Of a stretch of 64,000 nt of DNA, positions 11,541-22,148 are shown piece by piece (within the stretch, counting starts at the first letter, position 1; every line of letters starts with the position of its first letter). Source of the DNA: Oscheius onirici. Lineage: Eukaryota; Nematoda; Chromadorea; Rhabditida; Rhabditidae. A program made the translations under genes and the position numbers. The stretch lies in contig OW051469.1 in assembly GCA_932521025.1 (NCBI GenBank), forward strand, positions 4,414,398 to 4,478,397, in the 5' to 3' direction. The notes beneath the pieces were generated by a model. That model searched no databases and was not told the DNA's origin. It saw only the letters and a list, made by a program, of their open reading frames with translations.

Positions 11541-12334
11541 GACCCCCCTTCGGTCAACAGGCCTCTGTCAACAGATAGCAAAAGTTACCTGATCGTGCCA
11601 CCCCTTTTGAAGATGACCACCTCTAATTCTAATACTGAATGCAGTGATGTTTCTTGACAGAAGTTCATTAAAAAACTTGGAGAGTCGAAAAGAGCGAGAA
11701 TAAGCCCGCGAATGCATCTAAACGGTTATACGTCCCTCAAAACTGCAAACCTTTGAAAAGATCGCGAATATGTCTTTTCTTGAAAGAGTATTCAAGGAAA
11801 CCGATTCCGGAAGAGCAAGAGAAAATGTCTCGCGTTTCTACACAATCTTGATGTATTCGCTCACACATTTAGTTTTACAAGACTCAAGCAGATGAGTCCG
11901 TCTTCTTCTGAATTCTTCGTTACTGAGCTGAAGAATTGTGTTTGTTTATCCCAGAAAAGCACTTACTTTGAATACATGAACATCGGACAGAAAATCTTCT
12001 GGGGAGAAAAAGTTCTCTCTTATGAGAATTATCTGGTTAATAAATTTCGGTGATCACGACGCGAAGTTTTGTGACTGTAATCAATAGTGTGATGACTTTC
12101 GTTTGAAGCAAAGTAATAAATGATACATTGTGGATGGCAAGGTAGAGCAGCTTGACCAGCTGATAGGGGAGAGTCGAGTTAGAAGTGTATTCTTTTAAAG
12201 GTGAACTAAAAGTGCCAAATTCGACGATGTCACTTACTTTCTTGGGACACCTTGACACTTTCTTGGGAGACTTTGAACGATGTTTTTCTATAGGTTTGAC
12301 ATAATCTGAGGAAAAGCTGCTAGCTGTCACCCAG
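11541..12334. other. Intergenic, no supported gene
   Basis: This stretch lies between the dispersed repeat copies and the LINE/Helitron remnants. The minus-strand frame that overlaps its right end is a shadow of the element coding sequence on the other strand. I see nothing else. Confidence 0.5.
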
Positions 12335-12600
12335 CGTCGAATGGAAAGGAATATGCTACGCCTATGCTTTCTGGGTCGTGTAACAAACGAAGAAATTCGC
12401 AGACTGACAAAGGTCAAAGACGCCGTACTTGAATACAAAGTGATAGTGTTTGACTGGGCCTGGAAAGTTGCCAACAGCTCCAACAGCAGTTGGACAAAAA
12501 TGGTAGAGGAATGGACACCGAGATGGACACGAGCAACGGGACGGCCTCCGCACAGATGGAGAAACCTGCTGGTATCGAAATATGGTGCTACTTTCTCGTC
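12335..12600 (+). mobile_element. C-terminal remnant of a LINE (non-LTR) retrotransposon
   Basis: The plus-strand frame holds RNEEIR-like and GRPPxRW-like motifs (NEEIRRLTKVKDAVLEY, WTPRWTRATGRPPHRWRNLL). These are characteristic of the region downstream of the reverse transcriptase in RTE/CR1-type worm LINEs. Only this tail is present, with no reverse transcriptase core upstream, so it is a 5'-truncated, inactive copy. The frame runs directly into sequence that belongs to a Helitron helicase in another frame. Confidence 0.6.
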
Positions 12601-12605
12601 TACAG

Positions 12606-12903
12606 CAAGAACGAGCGAACGGTCGAGCTGTTGCTGCCCGAAAAAAAGGTTAGCATATTTCCAGAAGTCTTTCGAGTAAGACATTCAGGCGTATCCTTCG
12701 TGCTTAGATGCATGCAGTTTCCACTCAAACTTCCATTTGCCATGACTGTCAACAAGTCGCACGGACAATCGTTCGACAAGGTTGGCGTCTTTCTACCTCA
12801 GGACGTCCTCAGTCATGAACAACTATACGTCGCCCTTTCCCAAGCCAGAATAATGGACGGTGTCAAGGTACTGATCAAGAAAAAGGGCCAACAGTGTCGA
12901 TAG
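12606..12903 (+). mobile_element. Helitron remnant: C-terminal part of a PIF1-like helicase
   Basis: In the frame ending at the TAG at 12903 the residues run VELLLPEKKVSIFPEVF, then CMQFPLKLPFAMTVNKSHGQ, then SFDKVGVFLPQDVLSHEQLY and VALSQARIMDGVKVLIKK. The patterns QFP..LPFAMTVNKSHGQ and HEQLYVALSQAR match the last motifs (V and VI) of the PIF1/RRM3 helicase domain of Helitron Rep-helicases. The Rep domain and the N-terminal helicase motifs are missing, so this is a dead fragment. A free-standing PIF1 gene is less likely because nothing upstream fits. Confidence 0.75.
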
Positions 12904-12949
12904 ACGAGCCCTGGGATAGAATCTTCTCACTTCCCTAATAGGACTAAAG

Positions 12950-13450
12950 AGCACTTGCGCGTAGCGTGAAGCGTTACGCGGTGGTTTGGTTTCCGGTTGG
13001 CTTAGTGCGGCGCGCTGAAAACTGAAAATCGCGATATCTCGAATCCCGTTCACCCATTCGGTCTGAATTTTTTTCCTATGAAAAAGACCACCACAATTAA
13101 CCTAGACAAAAAATTTGGGGTTGATATGTTGAAAAATAAGATTTTGAAAAATATTTCATTTTCCAAAAACATGCCGATGTCCGCCGTTACTCGTGACCCA
13201 GGCTGGTTTGGGAAATCTACCGAACCGATTGACCTCAAATTTTGGCTAGAGGTTCAAAATCCACCCCATTCGTTGCGCGCCAACTTTCAGACCGGTTGGA
13301 TAACTTCGAATGGGTCTCCTTAGATGGGATTTTCCGGAGCCGCATTTTTAGCATTTTTGACCACCAAGAAAGCGCGCACCGATGTCCAAAAGCGCTGAAT
13401 TTTTTGGACACCTTCAGCGCACGTACTGGTGTTCCGAATTCAGCGTAAAA
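12950..13450. repeat. Probable dispersed repeat with a decayed relative nearby
   Basis: The block CAACTTTCAGACCGGTTGGA, TAACTTCGAATGGGTCTCCT and TAGATGGGATTTTCCGGA recurs in weaker form at about 14670-14760 (CAGCTTTCATACTGACAA, GGATAACTCTGAATTGCT, CAGATGGGGTTTTCCGGA). Boundaries and class are not resolved, and no coding capacity was recognised. Confidence 0.45.
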
Positions 13451-13886
13451 TCACAAACAACGTCACTTTCAGCTTTGTTCAGACGGTGTTAGGGTTTTCT
13501 TTTGACCCAAAATGATATTGCCCCGTTTTTGTATTGCCCTGTTTTTCTAAACTCCAAACCACCTCTCTCTTTGCGGGTCGCTTTTTTAATAATAATGTTC
13601 TACAGAATCACCAGAACAACATGAGATATTCAAAGGGCGCCGTATTTGGCGGACAAATGGGAAAACGTGACGGGACCAAGTAAAGCGGGAAATCGAATTG
13701 GATACATGTTCTATGCCTTCAGGGCTCTGAACTCCGAAGGAAGACTTCACCCTTTCCCCCTGCCCCCAAGATAAGAATGAAGTATCCGAAAGTCTTTTAT
13801 CTATCATGAACACAGGTTTTTATACTGAACTGTTAATGGGGTTTGTTACATTCTTACGGCCATGATACAATAATAAATAACCTTAC

Positions 13887-14357
13887 TTAAAAGGGCGGCG
13901 AAATAAGTCTTGGGCGGCGAAAAAGACAAAAAGCCATCCCTTTTCTTCTTGGCCGGAGGCTGAAAACATATGGATAAGAACTGTTCTGATTTTAAGATTT
14001 TTGCTGGTCAGGATTCAAAACAAAAAGTGGTCGATTATCGCTCGAAAGCAATTAGTTTCATTACCAGAGTTTTCTGCAAAACAGCAGGAATGTTTGGGAC
14101 AAAAGATATGCGGTGTTCTTCGATGTTTAGAGGGATACTCGCCATAATTTTTGTCGTAGAGAGGAACTTACAGATTCTGAGGGGTCTCTCGGTTCAGTGA
14201 GATCTGCGCTCGTGCTCGAGTAGACTGTCGGCATCGGTACAACTACGGGTGTGGACAAGGTCGATTCTTCTTCCGGAGGTCCGACACAGTACTTCAGATG
14301 CCCGCGGAAGGCCTGAGGATTGGGGCAGTTCGTGGTGCACTCCTCGCAGTATTTATT
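13887..14357 (-). pseudogene. Two orphan exons with a zinc-finger-like motif and a basic NLS-like motif
   Basis: Exon A (14172-14357, 62 codons, phase 0) is bounded by TTATTTCAG and GTAAGTTCC. It encodes NKYCEECTTNCPNPQAFRGH followed by LKYC, a C-x2-C ... H-x3-C arrangement like a C2HC or C2H2 finger. A Ser/Thr/Pro-rich tail follows. Exon B (13887-13959) is bounded by TTTTCAG and GTAAGG and encodes PPAKKKRDGFLSFSPPKTYF. I cannot find the first or last exon. The flanks are full of transposon debris, so this may be the remainder of a transcription-factor gene broken up by insertions, or part of a gene whose other exons I cannot see. Confidence 0.4.
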
Positions 14358-14809
14358 CTGAAATAAAAACATGAACTATGTAATCGAAATCTATAGCACA
14401 CTGGCCTGTTTCAATTGTACTTGCGCCAACAATAAACAGATTACCTAGATTATCTCCCGAACAATGTCCAAATGTTGCTAAAAACCTTTTCTTCGGTCTT
14501 ACAAGGGAATGTTTTTTAGATGGGTGTGGGATATCGAGATGAGTTTTTTCCGAAAATAATGGTCTTTGTTAGATTTCCAGCTGCTGAATAAATCACCAGT
14601 GCCCTCTAGAGCTGTTTTGATTTCTGCAGTTGTGGCTGAATTGACGGCCTTTGGGATGCCCGATCACTTGGAGCGCCAGCTTTCATACTGACAATGAGTG
14701 GATAACTCTGAATTGCTCTACTCAGATGGGGTTTTCCGGACTTCTTCGCATATTTAGCAAAAAGGGTAAAATATATCTGTAAAAAGCGGCTGCAAAAAGA
14801 GAGGTGGTT
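14358..14809. other. Intergenic with decayed repeat sequence
   Basis: Apart from the weak copy of the 12950-13450 repeat near 14670-14760, I see no feature here. Confidence 0.45.
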
Positions 14810-15003
14810 TGGATGCTACAAAAACAGAACAGAGCATAGAAAGAAGTGCAAAAACGGGACAATACAAATCTTGCGACAGGAGAGGAAAACCATAACCGTT
14901 GTCTGGGTCGTCAAAAACAGTCAAGGTTGTTTTCCTTGGTTGTCGAAAGATTTGTATTTTCCTGTTTTTGCGGTTCTTTCTAGTTCTGTTATTGTAGCAT
15001 CCA
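14810..15003. mobile_element. Hairpin MITE of about 194 bp
   Basis: The left arm starts TGGATGCTACAAAAACAGAA and continues through GTGCAAAAACGGGACAATAC and AAATCTTGCGACAGG. The right arm is its near-perfect reverse complement: TTGTCGAAAGATTTGTATTT, CCTGTTTTTGCGG, TTCTTTCTAG, TGTAGCATCCA. The arms are about 70 bases each. The piece 13510-13580 (CCCCGTTTTTGTATTGCCCT, CAAACCACCTCTCTCTTTGC) resembles one arm with its flank, so the family has more than one copy. It has no coding capacity. Confidence 0.75.
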
Positions 15004-15466
15004 GGGTTGGGAACGGGCCGGGCGGGCCCGGACCCAAATTTTCAGGCCCGGTTCGGCCCAGGCTTGAAATCTCGATCCCGGAACGGGTCCGAAGGAAAAA
15101 ATTGGGAAAACATGGGTATTTTTCTGGTTTTTAGTGATAAAATTGTGAAAAAAGACCTAATTTGATACTCTATTATTATAATATGAGTACCTTTATTTTT
15201 GATCCCACCCCCTTCCGCAGCTAAGTCTGGAACGTCGGGCCTAGACGGGCATCAACTAAAAAGGAATCTCTAAAGTTGTTCAGATCACGATCATGTTTAC
15301 TACACATTTCCGGCTGCTGGATAATCTCTGCAATATGTTGATTGAACACAAAGCAGGGAAAAGGGAGCCGCAGAGCTCCCGAATAGCCCGAGGGAAAATG
15401 AAAAGTTTTAAGAGCGAGTAGGACCTCAGACACACGTCGGAGCTTATTAATATCGGTAGAGGGCTT
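15004..15466. other. Intergenic with G/C-rich repeat relic
   Basis: At 15006-15075 the GGGAACGGGCCGGGCGGGCC segment and the following AGGCTTGAA resemble the interior of the dispersed repeat at 47750-47800 (GGAACGGGGCCGGGCGACCC, AGGCTTGGGA). No gene is supported. Confidence 0.4.
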
Positions 15467-16260
15467 TTATTGGGGAAGAGAGGAAGTAGTCGTGAATGTT
15501 TGGCATGGAAGAGAGACATTTGGGCGGGAAATGATGTCTCCAGATGGACTTCCACCGTAGGAGGTAATTAAGACACTCACCATTTGACAGGAGTCTAAGT
15601 TTGACGCAGGGCTGACATCTGAAACCGGCAATTGGAAATTCAGCATCGAGTTTCGGAAATGAGAGGATGAGAGTCTGGGAGAATCAGCATTTGCTCTTTT
15701 CTGAATAGCTCCTTCCAAGACCTTCAGAAATTCTTGTTTTCACCACATTTTTTCTGTTTCAAATTCTTTGTCTCGAAGCTCAATGTGCAGTTCACGAGGT
15801 AACTTTGAAAGAAATTCATTCTTCATCCCTTCTGTTTTCTCTCCACAACTTTCGAGTCGAGCCATTATTGTCAGTATTTCGTTCAAAGTTGTCATTAGCG
15901 AGTCGCTGTTCAACTTTGCAACTGGGACTCGTTTCAGATTTTCGTAGAGATACCTGCGTCTTTTTATTTCCATAAAGACTCTTCAGTCTAGCAAAAGCAA
16001 TTTCGTAGCCATCAGCTGTTCGAGGAACCATTTTCAAGGTGTGAGCTGCTCTGCCTTTACATGTTTTGAACAGAGCCGCGAGCTTTTCGATCGGATTGGT
16101 AATCCTTTTGTTCAAAGAGTTCTTTGAACATTTCCATGTAACCGTCAAACCAGACAGACAGAACAGCGGACACAAACACCGCTCGAACATTTCTTAAAAT
16201 TTCACACAAAACTTTCAAAATCTCAAGGAGAATTCGAACTGCCTGGGAATGTCTCAACAA
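15467..16260 (-). mobile_element. Decayed BEL/Pao retrotransposon gag fragment
   Basis: On the minus strand the pieces are WFDGYMEMFKELFEQ, then (in another frame) KLAALFKTCKGRAAHTLKMV and FARLKSLYGNKK, then YLYENLKRVPVAKLNSDSLM and ESCGEKTEGMKNEFLSKLPR. The series FDG..W..F, 'K...L...CKG.A', 'L...YG' and 'L...L' is the DUF1759-type gag signature of BEL/Pao LTR retrotransposons. The reading is broken by at least two frame changes, and there is no protease, reverse transcriptase or LTR nearby, so the copy is inactive. I describe the pieces only and do not join them. Confidence 0.65.
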
Positions 16261-16269
16261 ATTCCATCA

Positions 16270-16560
16270 ACTCCTAACCAGTAGGACCGTCTCCATCCGA
16301 CACAAAAGGAAAGTCTTTACTTCCTGTATTGAACCACCTGCCTTACTGAACGCGAGCGAGACCTGGACACTCCGAGAAAGAGATAGTACAAGACTCAAAG
16401 GAAAATGCTTCGGAAGTTCGTTGCCGTTACAATGCTACATACAATGCTACATGATAGGAGAACAAACGACTGGCTCGTGGAAACAACGAGAGTCACAGAC
16501 ATTGTGGAGAGATGGGCTAAACGAAATGGGAAAGAAACACATTGCGATACATGGACAATA
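16270..16560 (+). mobile_element. Second LINE C-terminal remnant
   Basis: The plus-strand frames show LLNASETWTLRERDSTRLKG followed, after a frame change, by VTDIVERWAKRNGKETH. 'Y/NxSETWTL...D...L' and 'TDIVERxxxR' are the usual post-RT motifs of RTE/CR1-type elements in worms. This corresponds to a region of the element upstream of that found at 12335-12600. It is truncated and frameshifted. Confidence 0.6.
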
Positions 16561-16830
16561 CGAGTACTGGCGAGTACGACCAGACCAGGCCAGGCCCGGT
16601 TGTAAACAGCGTGCCCCATGGTCAGGCCAGACCAAGCCGGCTTGGTTAGGCCCGGTATGTAGGCACTAAGAGGTTGGAGACATGCGGGTTCGAACTTTTT
16701 TATTTTTAAAAAAGTACAACGTTAGCCTTTTGCCGGATCTTTTATTGATGTCGATGCGCATTTTGAGGCGAGCTCCAAAGACACATTGAAATTCTTTACA
16801 GATAAAAGTGTATATGTTAGCGAACTTCGA

Positions 16831-17970
16831 TCACTGCCAAGCGATTTTCGGTGCTCTTGACAGACTTCCATTCCTCACGCGGGGCTCTCTTTTGGGAGTA
16901 GAACCGGCTGAACTGAAGCCAGTGGAGGAGCTAGAAGAGGCGCGGTCTTCAAGAACAGGGTCCTGAAAACTGTCTTGCTGCGGAAGGATGTGAACTAAAA
17001 CCATAGACGTCCTCTCGGCTACAGCCTTCCTCGCCAGCAGAACTTTTTCATACTCTTCCAGGATACTGACGAAGCGAGGCGGTAGTTCCAAACTCCCACG
17101 AAGATTCTTCTCCAACTGGTGTTGTGCCCTTTTCAGCTCGATATTCTTGTAATGGGACATTATGAATTGAGTTACGAACATCAGATTCAGCTGGGTATTG
17201 TCACTGTACACAAGAATCTTTCGGTCTGTTCCGCGGATTTTCGTCACGACGCTGTTAAATTCTTTGAAGAGACTGTGGTAGTCCTAAACCGTCCGTGAAG
17301 AAGATTAATTATACCGAGATACCTGTATTGTCATATCATGTCCGATCTGGAGATGATGTTCTTGGATCACGTGACTGGAAGAGTAGCGAGAATCGCAGCA
17401 ACAGCTTAGCCTCAAGTGTTCGATCTTCTCGGAGGTCAGGTTCTGTAAATCAGGATAACAAGTATACAGAGAAAAACTCACGGCTATGGACCAAATTTTG
17501 TTGGTACAGAGGAAGCCAGTGTCTTGAACTGTATCCCTTTCTCCCAAGAACATGAATGGGAGCACGGGTGCCCTGTTCAGATGTACCAAAGGGCTCAGAC
17601 GAACATCATCGTCCTCATCTTCCGAGTCAGAGAGCTCAGTGTCTTTTCTCTGTACATCGACAATGGCACTGTCTGTCGAGCTGCGAGGCAGACTGATCTG
17701 GGATCTCTGCTCTGCCGGCATGACCAAAATCATCTAAACTTGATTCTCTTTTTCGAAGTGAGGGAGGTTTACCCGACTATTGGACCGACTGCCTTTCGAT
17801 TCAGCACCCTCGGATGATCTTCTATTGACGGAGAGGGAGCGACATCTGAACAGAGAGAGAGAGTTCGATTCAAAAGAATTGAGAAAAAAGAGACTATACC
17901 TTTCTACTGAAGGATTCTCGAAGACGGCCTGGCAAGTTATCGACCGATTGAAGGGTTTGCTGGCAGACAT
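16831..17970 (-). CDS. Dual-specificity-phosphatase-like protein, catalytically dead (pseudophosphatase)
   Basis: Four exons (17773-17970, 17482-17733, 17323-17442, 16831-17283), all phase 0 with GT-AG borders, encode about 340 residues. A Ser/Arg-rich N-terminus and an acidic patch (DSEDEDDDV, about residue 100) precede APVLPFMFLGERDTVQDTGF. That segment matches the start of MAP-kinase-phosphatase/DUSP folds ('P..LYLG...DA.D'). The last exon gives RKILVYSDNTQLNLMFVTQF and then the usual terminal helix region. DUSPs have VLVHCxxGxxRS at this point. Here HC is YS and the Arg is Asn, so both catalytic residues are lost. By analogy with STYX-type proteins it may bind phosphoproteins or scaffold signalling, but that is inference. 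The Met at 17970 is the only good start. Confidence 0.75.
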
Positions 17971-19436
17971 CTGGAATCTGATTGTGAGGAGAAGCTTCTA
18001 CAATGAAAGTTGACATTTTCGAGTAAAAGAGAAAACAAGATTATTCGCTGAACAGCTTAGGTCAAGTGGGATAAGAGTGTATTGAACGAAGACGACTCAC
18101 AAGGGAGTTTGAAGAAAAACGGAAAGAACTAGTCAGGAGACTATCTAATTATCTTGTGTCCTCTGTAATTTTCGTGCACTCACACCCGACCAGAAGATCA
18201 GACCGAACAGGGAATAATTATCAGATAGGACAAAGGGATTCTCGGTAGAGGAGAGAGCAGTATTTTCAGTTGTAAACAGCAATTTCAGACGGAAAGTACA
18301 GGTTTTTTGAGATTCGAAATTATCTGGTCAAAAGGAGATGTCTCAGAGAAGAAACCTTCTTCAGTTGGTGGTCTTGAGTAGCTTCACTAGTTCAAAAAAC
18401 AGGTTTTAAAACATGACTATACTGGAAAAGTTCGTCTTTGAACCAAAATATGTCTTGAAACAGAGCTAGTTTGATTATTTTAGTCATTTTCCAAAGAGAA
18501 ACCAATGTGAGAAATCTGTTACTTACGCGGCAGAACACTGTCAAGCCCCTTGAAAATAGAAAAAAAACTTGTTTTGAGTTGGAGAGAACAAGAGGGCTTG
18601 AACCCTTCGAGAGAGTCAGCCATCCTACACACATAATCCTCTATGGCCTTTCCTCCTCAAAATCGTCCTTTGTTCTCAGATTAACGCATTAACAGTTGTT
18701 CTTTAGAAACGCACGAAATCGGGATGTCGAAAAACACGGTCGGGAGTCTAGAGAAGATTATGAGAGAGACCAACTTCAGATTTTCCGAATCGTCGGCTCT
18801 CAATGTCCCGTTTATCTCGATCTGCTCAGTAAAATGGCCGCACAGAGCGAAAACGGAAAGCTGCAAAATAGAGGAGAACCGATCTCTGGATCCGTCCGCG
18901 AAAGTTGTTATCAGCTGAGCTAGAAAGAAGCAGCGGACGAGTTAATTGAGACGATGATAAACAGACTCGTCTCCATCCACCCTCACCTAATTACCGGCTC
19001 TATTCATACGGAGAATGAGAGTGAACTTTATTGCCACTACTTTCTATGCTTCGGGTACAACACAAGTACAAGTTGCAAAAAGAAATTAGACTCTTGCAGA
19101 GTGGATATTTCGCAAGGATGTGTTGGCTAAAAACTGGAGCTGCCGTAAAGTTACGCATCTACTGGCTACAAAATACGTACCGAATGTGGTTGGTGCGCAA
19201 AATGTTGGCTTCCGGAAAGTTCCCGATTCTCCCTTCTGCATAATTTTTGACCTCAACATCTCCAGATTCACTGTCTACTATCGAAAAGGTCATTTATTAT
19301 TGAAACCTAAGAATTTTATGTTATTCAGTCTCCTAAAGGGCATTCCAGAGCGGATTCTTCTGAACAATCGTCTCTCCTCTCGTCTCCACTCGACTTCCCA
19401 AAACCCGATGACATCGGATACAGCGACGACACGAGA
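17971..19436. other. Intergenic, no supported gene
   Basis: Short open frames on both strands show no domain and no consistent splice sites. This stretch includes the upstream region of the pseudophosphatase gene and the downstream region of the coiled-coil gene. Confidence 0.5.
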
Positions 19437-21252
19437 TCACTGAACTTTGTCATATTCTCCCAACCAAAAAAACTCGCTTTTCGTTTCCCCAATAGCGGCT
19501 CCAGAGATGCTCTTGGCTGCACTGTCCTGAAGGGTACGGTACTTTTTGTCATTCCTCTCGCGAGCCTCCTTCCAAGCAGCTTCAACTTGTGGATTGACCT
19601 GCCAAGAGATTCCGATCCGTCTCTTGTCTTCTTCCTTGAGGTGTCCGTGTATTAGCTCGGCATTTTCATGGAGCTACAACTCGTTTTTGTGAATAATCAA
19701 CGAAAAACTAACTCTTTCTCTGATCTGAGCATACTTGGCCCTTCTGGACTCGCTTGCCTCTGCATCACGTTCCACTTGACGCGTTTTGAACTGCTCCAAT
19801 CGGTCAATATTTGTCCTAAAATGTTTTGTGACCAAAAAAGAAGAAGAAACGACTTCATATGTTCGTTCCTTTCCACCTGATTGCCCTGTTTTTGGAGCCT
19901 GGCTGCTCTCCAACCGTGCTCGTCGGGTCTCTCAGCCCACCAGAGCCAAGCGTCGTCAGAGGGAGGGACTTTTCTTTGCATTTCCATCTAAAACTGGTTT
20001 TTAGTTTATCGTTCAAAACTACCTGGAATTCTAGCTGTCTTCTGAGCGCATCCTTGTCATGTCTATTTCTCGTCTCTTCCGCTTCCCGAAAATCTGCAAA
20101 CTCTTTAGCCGCTCGACTGTTACTGGCAGCATCTAGTGCTTCCTGTCTCTCGTACTCGTCCACCCGTCTCAGCCTCTTCTCTTCCATCTGTTTGGACAAA
20201 TCACGAGCATAATTCTCCTTTCTTTGGCGGTCTACAACTCTCTGATCCTCGTCTTCCTTTCGAAAAATATAGTAGTCCTGAGGTGGGCTCTTCACTCTCC
20301 TCAACTTGTGCTCGTCGATCATTTCCTGATTCATCCGATCAACATGATCTCGAAGTCTCCGACGTCGAGTTTCTTCTTCAAACCGGACTTCTTCCTCTTT
20401 CCTGGTTATGTCAGCTTCATAAATTACAGCCTTTCTTGCAGCTTCCTGGTGTTTTCGGACTTCGGCATCCGCTTCGGAGTTCATTCTTTGAAGATGCATG
20501 TCTTCCAGTCGACACTGAGCACAGATGTCTCCTTGTTCTCCGTAGTACTCCTCCTGAAAAGAGACTTTCTCTGTGTTTTCTATCTAACCAACCTTTCTGA
20601 ACCGATCCAGTTCCAAACCATGCTCTCCCTTCACATGAATTCTGTCCTCAGCCATCTGAAGTCCCTCCATATCCTCATGTAATCTTTCAGCAGCTCCCAG
20701 CATGATTCCTCTTTCAACCGAGGGACCGATCCTCTCCTCCAAGTTGATATCTCTCAAAGGATCCAGCGATTGAGGAGGCTCAAGCCGTCTGAACTTTGGA
20801 TCAAGACCAACTTCATCCATTTTGAACCGATCCATATCGGAGAAGGGAGGATTCACATCGGCAAAAGGGACTCGGGGTGGGAAGCCTGAATTCTTTGTTA
20901 CTTGATCTTTCTGTTTCTCACCGAGAGAGTCATTGTCCGGCCGGTCAAGATATCTGGAAGTCGGGCCGTCGAACAAAGGTTCTGGAGCATCTTGATTAAA
21001 GGGAGGAGGCGTCTCCATTGGAGAAACTGTGTCTATGAATATTATCTATCAAAATCTTACACTGTCTGGTATAGTTCTTTCCAAGAGTCATGTTCTCCGG
21101 TGGTCGAAAACGAGGCGGATCGAAACTTTCCAGAGCTTCTAGACTTTTCTTTATTCAGGAAAGGGAGAAAAATACTAACCTCTAACCCGATCAGATTCCG
21201 TCGGCTCCCGATTGCCCATCCGGTCGTAGAAATATACTTTTCCATAGCGCAT
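19437..21252 (-). CDS. Highly charged coiled-coil protein, about 529 residues
   Basis: Seven exons with matching phases: 21180-21252, 21061-21138, 20593-21026, 20023-20553, 19854-19987, 19713-19815 and 19437-19673. The first Met used is at 21252 (MRYGKVYFYDRMGNREP). An open frame extends upstream, so a further 5' exon is possible. Residues 1-195 are Pro- and Asp-rich (METPPPFNQDAPEPLFDGPT, SFDPPRFRPPENM). A long helical region of E/R/K/Q follows, with an early CxxC (ICAQCRLEDMHLQRM) and stretches such as EVRFEEETRRRRLRDHVD and KENYARDLSKQMEEKRLRR, typical of trichohyalin-plectin-like or axonemal/centriolar coiled coils. The C-terminus includes DDAWLWWAERPDEHGWRA. I do not recognise a specific orthologue. 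A cytoskeletal role is a guess from composition. Confidence 0.7.
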
Positions 21253-22147
21253 CGCGGGAGAGACGTCAGGAAGCTGCTGTGGTTGACTGCACCCTTCAGA
21301 GGGCTAGCCACCTCCATTTCCGGTTGTAAATAAAACGACTAGAGCTATACGAAAAGAAAATGGTCCTTTTTAGGACTGCCCTAAAACAGACTACGTGCCG
21401 ATTTGAACTTTTCTCGGCGGCGAAAGAAACCAACAGGCCCGTTCATCACAATTATCGCGTTACAGATCGCCAGGCTGACAATTAGGAAGGGCAAATGGCA
21501 CGTAGTATATTAAACGAGACGAAAAACTGAGGAACTAAGAAAGAATAGAATATTAATTTTCCTGATGGATGAGATGCAATAGAAGGAAGAATCTCTTCCA
21601 AAACCGACACTTCACACCAAGAGGCAACCAATTTTTTGAATTGTTCAGCTACAATTAGATCGTGGGGTAAAACAAGAGGATCCGGGGAAGCAATTTTCTT
21701 TTTAACATTAACATCTTCCTTTTTGGATCTGTCTATTTTTTGGCATCGATTTTTTGACAGATAATCGTTATCATTGTTTTGAACTTCTACTCTTGGAAGG
21801 CGATAATCGACTACTTTTAGTCAGACTCGATTCTCCCAAAAGTCACGTAGACTTTCGAAGGGGGCGTCTGTCCCCGACTGTGTGTTCTCTACACCAATCT
21901 GCTATAAAAGGCCAACTATTGGTTCATTGTCGCAATCATCAGCTGGTCCTTTGTACTATTCGAACTTCCTTTTAGAAACAATCACTTTTTGTGATTCACA
22001 TCAGACAAAAACTAATGTTTTTCCTAAGTACCTCCTTTTCAAAATTTATCGAATCAAGAAAGAAATGCGTTTCTGTTACCGAGCTTCGCTTCCCTTTCAT
22101 TTTGCTTTGCTGATTTCAATTCTGATTTCATTTTCAGTTAACCAACA
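21253..22147. promoter_or_regulatory. Intergenic/outron region between divergent genes
   Basis: This AT-rich stretch separates the minus-strand coiled-coil gene from the plus-strand cysteine synthase gene. It ends with TTTCATTTTCAG followed by TTAACCAACA and the ATG at 22148. There is no partner 5' exon with a plausible coding continuation, so the acceptor is best read as a spliced-leader trans-splice site, with the sequence before it as outron. No further element is recognised. Confidence 0.5.
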
Positions 22148-22148
22148 A
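22136..22148 (+). promoter_or_regulatory. Probable SL trans-splice acceptor of the cysteine synthase gene
   Basis: TTTTCAG followed by TTAACCAACA leads straight into the ATG. The acceptor has no upstream coding exon, which fits spliced-leader addition about 10 bases before the start codon. The same arrangement is seen at 39722-39734, 40225-40237, 58590-58602 and, on the minus strand, just upstream of 35957. Confidence 0.6.

Noticed and set aside
12037-12684. 215-codon minus-strand frame
   Set aside because: Most of it overlaps the LINE and Helitron remnants read convincingly on the plus strand. It has no family resemblance of its own.
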